Below are positions 15,829-18,884 of a stretch of DNA of 18,884 bases, in pieces (the first letter of the stretch is position 1; every line of letters starts with the position of its first letter). Under the pieces are notes generated by a model. The model was given only the letters and a program-made list of their open reading frames with translations. It was not told the DNA's origin and made no database searches. The stretch spans positions 1 to 18,884 of the forward strand of contig CAYUYV010000096.1 in NCBI GenBank assembly GCA_964449455.1. The letters run 5' to 3'. The position numbers and the translations under genes are program-made. Origin of the DNA: CAYUYV01 sp964449455. Lineage in GTDB: Bacteria > Pseudomonadota > Alphaproteobacteria > JAJFIK01.

Positions 15829-17220
15829 GTGGCGCGTAAGAAGAGTATTTATGTGGGACCGAAACTCCGGCGACTGCGCAGTGAACTGGGGCTGACCCAG
15901 GCGGCGATGGCGCAGGATCTGGCAGTGTCTCCCTCCTATATTGCGCTGATTGAGCGCAATCAGCGGCCTGTGACGGCGGATTTGCTGTTGCGGCTGGGCA
16001 AGACCTATCGCCTGGATATTGGAAGTCTCGCCGGTGACGAAGACGGCGAAGTGGCTGCCCGGTTGCGGTCGACCCTGCGGGATCCGCTTTTCTCGGGTCT
16101 GGGTCTGACGGATATGGAGATCGAGGATCTCAGCAATAATTTCCCCGAAGCGGCCGAAGCCATTCTACGCGTCTATACGGCTTATCATGAGGGGCAACTG
16201 GCGCTCGCGGACAAGGGGGGCCATGAAAGCGCTCAATCCGACCCTGTCGCAGAGACGCGCCGGTTTCTCTCCGCCCGCCGCAATTCGTTTCCGGTTCTGG
16301 ATGACGCATGTGAACTCCTGGCCAAGACAGTGGGGGGACCGGAGGGGTTCATCAACCATCTCGCAGGCCATGGCCTTAAGGTCCGGCAGCTGCCTGGCAG
16401 TGTGATGGGAGGATCAGCACGGCGATTTGATTTCCATCGAAAACAAGTTCTGCTTAATGAAAGTCTGAGCAGAGAGCGGTTTGATTTTCAACTGGCGCTT
16501 CAGATTGCCTATCTAGAGTTTGGCGATGTTATCTCCGAGCTTCTCAATGAAGGCCGGTTTGAAACCGAAAACGCAAAGCGATTGGCACGCCGAGAGTTGG
16601 GAAATTATGGGGCAGGCGCCCTTTTGATGCCCTATCGCCCCTTTCTAAAGGTGGCAAAGGCCAAGCGATATGACCTGGAGGCCCTGTCCCGCCAGTTTCA
16701 CACCAGTTTTGAACAGGTGGCGCATCGTCTCACGACGCTTCAAAAACCGGGGCAGGAAGGTATTCCTTTCTTCTTCATCCGGGTCGATGCTGCGGGGAAT
16801 GTGTCTAAGCGGCTGGACGGCGCTGGCCTTCCCTTTGTGCGCCATGGCGGCTCCTGTTCTTTATGGTCTTTGCATCATGCGTTCCGCACACCGCATAAAA
16901 TTCTGACGCAATGGGTTGAAATCCCCGATGGGCAGCGGTTCTTTTGTATTGCGCGCACGGTCACCCATGGCGGCGGTGCCTACAATGCGCCAAGCGTGGA
17001 CCGCGCCATTGTGTTGGGGTGTGCGGAGACCTACGCCCAAGATCTCATCTATGCCCAGGGTCGGGATCTGTCCTCAGAGCGCCCGACCCCTATTGGCGTC
17101 AGTTGTCGGTTGTGTCACAGAGCCGATTGTCTAGCGCGGGCAGAGCCGCCGATTGGCCGGACGCTGCTGGCCGACGATATTCGCCGCACCATTGCACCCT
17201 ATGGGCTGACAGACCACTAG
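15829..17220 (+). CDS. ScfR/RamB-type short-chain acyl-CoA regulator (XRE + IrrE-like + ScfRs domain)
   Basis: The 463-residue cytoplasmic regulator has an XRE helix-turn-helix (about 11-65; LTQAAMAQDLAVSPSYIALIE). A middle IrrE/ImmA-like region (about 140-270) follows in which the metalloprotease HExxH is replaced by ALQIAYLEFGD, so it is not a protease. The C-terminal ScfRs (DUF2083) domain includes a cysteine cluster, C426xxCxxxxC434 with H430, then the RAEPP turn. Known relatives (RamB, PccR) bind CoA thioesters and control acetate or propionate use. GTG 15829 was chosen because GAGG (15817-15820) lies 8 bases upstream; an earlier TTG at 15805 lacks a good site. Divergence from aceA points to the glyoxylate shunt as its target. 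Confidence 0.87.
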   Translation: MARKKSIYVGPKLRRLRSELGLTQAAMAQDLAVSPSYIALIERNQRPVTADLLLRLGKTYRLDIGSLAGDEDGEVAARLRSTLRDPLFSGLGLTDMEIEDLSNNFPEAAEAILRVYTAYHEGQLALADKGGHESAQSDPVAETRRFLSARRNSFPVLDDACELLAKTVGGPEGFINHLAGHGLKVRQLPGSVMGGSARRFDFHRKQVLLNESLSRERFDFQLALQIAYLEFGDVISELLNEGRFETENAKRLARRELGNYGAGALLMPYRPFLKVAKAKRYDLEALSRQFHTSFEQVAHRLTTLQKPGQEGIPFFFIRVDAAGNVSKRLDGAGLPFVRHGGSCSLWSLHHAFRTPHKILTQWVEIPDGQRFFCIARTVTHGGGAYNAPSVDRAIVLGCAETYAQDLIYAQGRDLSSERPTPIGVSCRLCHRADCLARAEPPIGRTLLADDIRRTIAPYGLTDH

Positions 17221-17258
17221 AGCCGTTTCAATGAAAACCAGATCATTGAAACGGCTCT
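17219..17258 (+). terminator. 16-bp-stem hairpin overlapping the regulator stop codon
   Basis: GAGCCGTTTCAATGA (17220-17234) pairs perfectly with TCATTGAAACGGCTC (17243-17257) around an 8-base loop; one more A-T pair extends it. It begins inside the TAG stop codon. CGGTCTTTGG follows, with few Ts. It most likely ends the regulator transcript, and may also be a copy of a dispersed palindromic element. Confidence 0.7.
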
Positions 17259-17274
17259 CGGTCTTTGGTTTGGC

Positions 17275-17318
17275 GCGCTTTCCGGGCGGAAAACCGCGCA
17301 CACTTTTCCTGAAAGCGC
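17275..17318. repeat. nested palindromic intergenic element
   Basis: GCGCTTTC (17275-17282) pairs with GAAAGCGC (17311-17318), and inside it GGAAAA (17288-17293) pairs with TTTTCC (17304-17309). The pattern of a CGGAAAACCG core, ACTTTTCC and terminal GAAAGCGCTCT resembles extragenic palindromes I know from Rhizobiales and other alphaproteobacteria. It sits 16 bp after the previous hairpin. Copy number in this genome cannot be judged from the window. Confidence 0.6.
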
Positions 17319-17446
17319 TCTAGGGCTCGAGAGGCGAGTTCGCAAACCGTGCGGGCGCGTGCGTCCTGAGGCACATTCTGCAGCGGACCTGAGTGTGTAT
17401 CTTTGATCCGCCTGCTCGTTGACCTCTCAGCCAATCGGAGCCTTTC

Positions 17447-17580
17447 ATGCGCCAGCAGTATCACTTTCGGCCAAGCCAAGACGGCTTCTATGCGTGGGAT
17501 GTGCACGGATTGATTGCGTTGTCCTCAAGCCTACCGGTCCTGGAGTGGCCTCTGAATACAATCGCGGAGCTTGATGAGCC
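17447..17580 (+). pseudogene. N-terminal part of a small conserved protein, cut by the IS element
   Basis: An ATG at 17447 with GGAG (17437-17440) six bases before opens a frame reading MRQQYHFRPSQDGFYAWDVH, then LIALSSSLPVLEWPLNTIAELDE. I recognise this as the start of a family of ~130-residue conserved hypothetical proteins whose later part carries an LSADGRVMDGMHR-like stretch related to ParB-type sequences. Here the frame enters the IS left end after codon 44 and stops at 17609-17611, inside the element. The missing 3' part should lie beyond 18884. Function unknown. Confidence 0.62.
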
Positions 17581-17606
17581 TGGTCTGAGCCCCGATTGGT
17601 CCCTTG
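17581..17606 (+). repeat. left terminal inverted repeat of the IS3-family element
   Basis: TGGTCTGAGCCC is identical to the reverse complement of the right end for 12 bases, then GG-TCCC-TG continue to match with one gap. Confidence 0.8.
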
Positions 17607-17705
17607 TTTGAATGGAGAGTCCGAAGCTTGAGAGGAGCGACGGACAGTGAAGAAGTCACGATTTTCCGAAGAACAGATCATTGCGATTTTGGCTGAGCAG
17701 GGTGA

Positions 17706-17744
17706 GGCGGGTGAGCAAACGATCCAGTGAATCGTTTGCCCGCC
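17706..17744 (+). repeat. palindromic insert in orfA with the stop codon in its loop
   Basis: GCAAACGAT (17715-17723) pairs with ATCGTTTGC (17731-17739) around a 7-base loop that contains the TGA. GGCGG (17706-17710) and CCGCC (17740-17744) extend the stem with a 4-base bulge. The segment is a multiple of three long, so it leaves the orfA frame intact apart from the stop. Confidence 0.65.
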
Positions 17745-17939
17745 GAACGGTCTGGCTACGGCTGAGGTCTGCCGTAAGCACGGGGTGAGCTCTGCGACCT
17801 TCTACAAATGGAAAGCCAAATTCGGCGGCATGGACGTTTCGGATGCGCGCAAGCTGAAGACGCTGGAGGGCGAGAACGCCCGTCTGAAGAAGCTGCTTGC
17901 AGACGCCATGCTCGATAATGCGGTCTTGAAAGACCTCCT

Positions 17940-17946
17940 GGGAAAG
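17940..17946 (+). promoter_or_regulatory. candidate -1 ribosomal frameshift site of the IS element
   Basis: GGGAAAG has the X XXY YYZ form in the orfA frame (G GGA AAG), four bases before the orfA stop. The -1 frame leads directly into orfB with no stop between, as IS3 elements use to make the OrfAB fusion transposase. Confidence 0.6.
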
Positions 17947-17990
17947 AACTGACGGCACCACGAGCACGGCGGGCTGCGGCGCTGAAGGCG

Positions 17991-18857
17991 ATGTCGGTGC
18001 ATGACATCTCTCAGGCCCGCGCCTGCCGGCTGGTCGGTGTCGATCCCAAGACGGTGCGCCGGACGTCTGTGCCCGATTGCCCGGAGATCCGGCAGAGAAT
18101 GCGCGAGATCGCTGCGGAGCGACGGCGGTTCGGCTATCGGCGGATCGGGCTCATGCTGGCCCGCGAAGGCATCACGATGAATCATAAGAAGCTGAGACGT
18201 CTGTATCGAGAGGAAGGGCTTGCGGTGAAGCGCAGGCGTGGCCGCAAGCGGGCCATGGGCACGCGCAAGCCTCTGCCCGTGCCGGACGGCCCCGGTGAGC
18301 GTTGGAGCCTCGACTTTCTGTCGGACGTGTTCGGACCAGGCCGCCGGTTCCGCATCCTGGCCGTCATCGACGATGTCACCAAGGAGTGTCTGGCGCTCGT
18401 GGCCGATACGTCGATCTCCGGAGCCAGAGTGGCGCGCGAACTCGATGCGGTCATGCGGCTCTACGGCAAGCCGGGGACCATTGTCAGCGACAATGGGAGC
18501 GAGCTGACCAGCCGGGCCATACTCACTTGGCAGAACGGCACAGGCGTGAACTGGCACTACATCGCGCCGGGCAAGCCGACACAGAACGCCTTCATCGAGA
18601 GCTTCAATGCCCGGCTGCGCGATGAGCTGCTGAACGAGGAAGCGTTCGATACGCTCGGCGATGCCCGCCGCAAGCTCGCCCGCTGGCGCTACGACTACAA
18701 CGTCGTCAGGCCGCACTCGGCCTTAGGCGGACGGACACCACTCGAAGCCCGACGGGCGTTCGACACCGACAAGATCAGCGATGGGCAGGAGGCGCGCCTC
18801 CTGCCCATCGCAAACCCAGCCGACATCGGCTACAAACCCAAAGGACTCTCCTTATGA
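17991..18857 (+). CDS. IS3-family transposase orfB (DDE integrase catalytic domain)
   Basis: From ATG 17991 it has 288 residues, the usual orfB length. A helical HTH_21-like region (about 30-90; FGYRRIGLMLAREG) precedes an rve integrase core. The catalytic triad is D108 (WSLDFLSD), D167 (IVSDNGSE) and E203 (FIESFNARLRDE), spaced D-x58-D-x35-E as in DD(35)E enzymes. In active elements it is made mainly as a fusion with OrfA by -1 frameshifting. The -1 frame is open upstream of this ATG into orfA (reading KELTAPRARR). The domain is intact, so the element could be moved in trans by a sibling copy. Confidence 0.93.
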   Translation: MSVHDISQARACRLVGVDPKTVRRTSVPDCPEIRQRMREIAAERRRFGYRRIGLMLAREGITMNHKKLRRLYREEGLAVKRRRGRKRAMGTRKPLPVPDGPGERWSLDFLSDVFGPGRRFRILAVIDDVTKECLALVADTSISGARVARELDAVMRLYGKPGTIVSDNGSELTSRAILTWQNGTGVNWHYIAPGKPTQNAFIESFNARLRDELLNEEAFDTLGDARRKLARWRYDYNVVRPHSALGGRTPLEARRAFDTDKISDGQEARLLPIANPADIGYKPKGLSL

Positions 18858-18858
18858 T

Positions 18859-18883
18859 CACGGGAGCCATAGGGCTCAGACCA
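18859..18883 (-). repeat. right terminal inverted repeat of the IS3-family element
   Basis: Its reverse complement begins TGGTCTGAGCCC and continues with TATGGCTCCCGTG, matching the left end imperfectly. It begins 2 bases after the orfB stop. Confidence 0.8.
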
Positions 18884-18884
18884 C

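Larger units (their letters stand above)
17647..17952 (+). pseudogene. IS3-family orfA, interrupted by an in-frame TGA
   Basis: From GTG 17647 (AGGAG at 17633-17637) the frame encodes KKSRFSEEQIIAILAEQ, the usual start of an IS3/IS407 orfA. It is followed by extra residues and a TGA at 17728-17730. The same frame then resumes with TAEVCRKHGVSSATFYKWK, the second helix of the helix-turn-helix, and the leucine-rich coiled region ending LLGKN at a TGA (17950-17952). Compared with the family, about 13 codons are inserted at 17713-17751, within which the stop lies. Without readthrough or restart no full OrfA or OrfAB transposase can be made. Confidence 0.8.
17581..18883 (+). mobile_element. IS3-family insertion sequence, about 1303 bp
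   Basis: The element is bounded by imperfect inverted repeats starting TGGTCTGAGCCC (17581) and ending GGGCTCAGACCA (18883), with TG...CA ends as in IS3 elements. It holds orfA, a slippery site and a DDE orfB in the usual order, most like the IS407 subgroup. The target duplication cannot be checked because only one base of right flank is in the window. orfA is interrupted by a stop inside a palindromic segment, so this copy is probably not autonomously active. Confidence 0.88.

Noticed and set aside
16241..16640. Active zinc metallopeptidase domain in the ScfR-type regulator
   Set aside because: The IrrE-like region lacks HExxH (ALQIAYLEFGD at that place), as in other ScfR regulators.
17706..17744. 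Selenocysteine insertion element around the orfA TGA
   Set aside because: A bacterial SECIS hairpin lies just downstream of the UGA, whereas here the UGA is in the loop of the stem, and a selenocysteine in an IS orfA has no precedent I know.
17802..18716. 304-codon minus-strand open frame over the IS element
   Set aside because: Antisense shadow of orfB, which has an intact DDE triad.
1..18884. CRISPR array, tRNA or rRNA genes
   Set aside because: No regularly spaced repeats of CRISPR length and no cloverleaf or rRNA-like sequence were seen; the only tandem repeat (11653-11693) has no spacers.

Overview
The window looks like a chromosomal segment of an alphaproteobacterium. The evidence is moderate-to-high GC with strong G/C preference at third codon positions, a DUF1289 protein, a Pseudomonas/alphaproteobacterial-type long isocitrate lyase paired with malate synthase G, an ScfR-type short-chain acyl-CoA regulator, and intergenic palindromes of a style common in that class. 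I cannot name the genus from sequence alone.

Left part (1-4865, + strand): a sterol desaturase/fatty acid hydroxylase-family membrane enzyme and a TetR regulator form a tight two-gene unit. Two near-identical palindromes sit in its promoter, so an autoregulated, ligand-responsive lipid or hydrophobic-compound module is likely. Next comes an exported or membrane-anchored arylsulfotransferase-like protein, then about 1 kb of poorly coding DNA holding only a small DUF1289 gene and, on the other strand, a possible IS6-type transposase remnant.

Middle part: a secreted S9 peptidase closed by a strong terminator, and a TylF-like methyltransferase (+ strand). These face a minus-strand group of an OmpA-domain envelope protein, a glutathione S-transferase and a double-domain HCCA isomerase/DsbA-like protein. 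The last two are plausibly a glutathione-linked pair.

Right part: the glyoxylate shunt, aceA then glcB on the minus strand with a strong hairpin between them. Divergent from aceA is an ScfR/RamB-like regulator. The short region between them carries overlapping back-to-back promoters and a 19-bp palindrome, so the regulator probably senses acyl-CoA and controls both itself and the shunt. Together, isocitrate lyase makes glyoxylate plus succinate and malate synthase condenses glyoxylate with acetyl-CoA, allowing growth on acetate or fatty acids.

Right end: two intergenic palindromic units, then a small conserved gene cut at codon 45 by an IS3-family element (17581-18883). The element is complete apart from its target duplication, which lies past the window edge. 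Its orfA carries a palindromic extra segment with an in-frame TGA, so this copy is probably crippled; its orfB has a full DDE triad and a GGGAAAG slippery site precedes it.

No wholly new multi-gene system was recognised. The best leads are the two regulatory regions, the tandem HCCA-like protein with one degenerate domain, and the hairpin insertion in the transposase gene.
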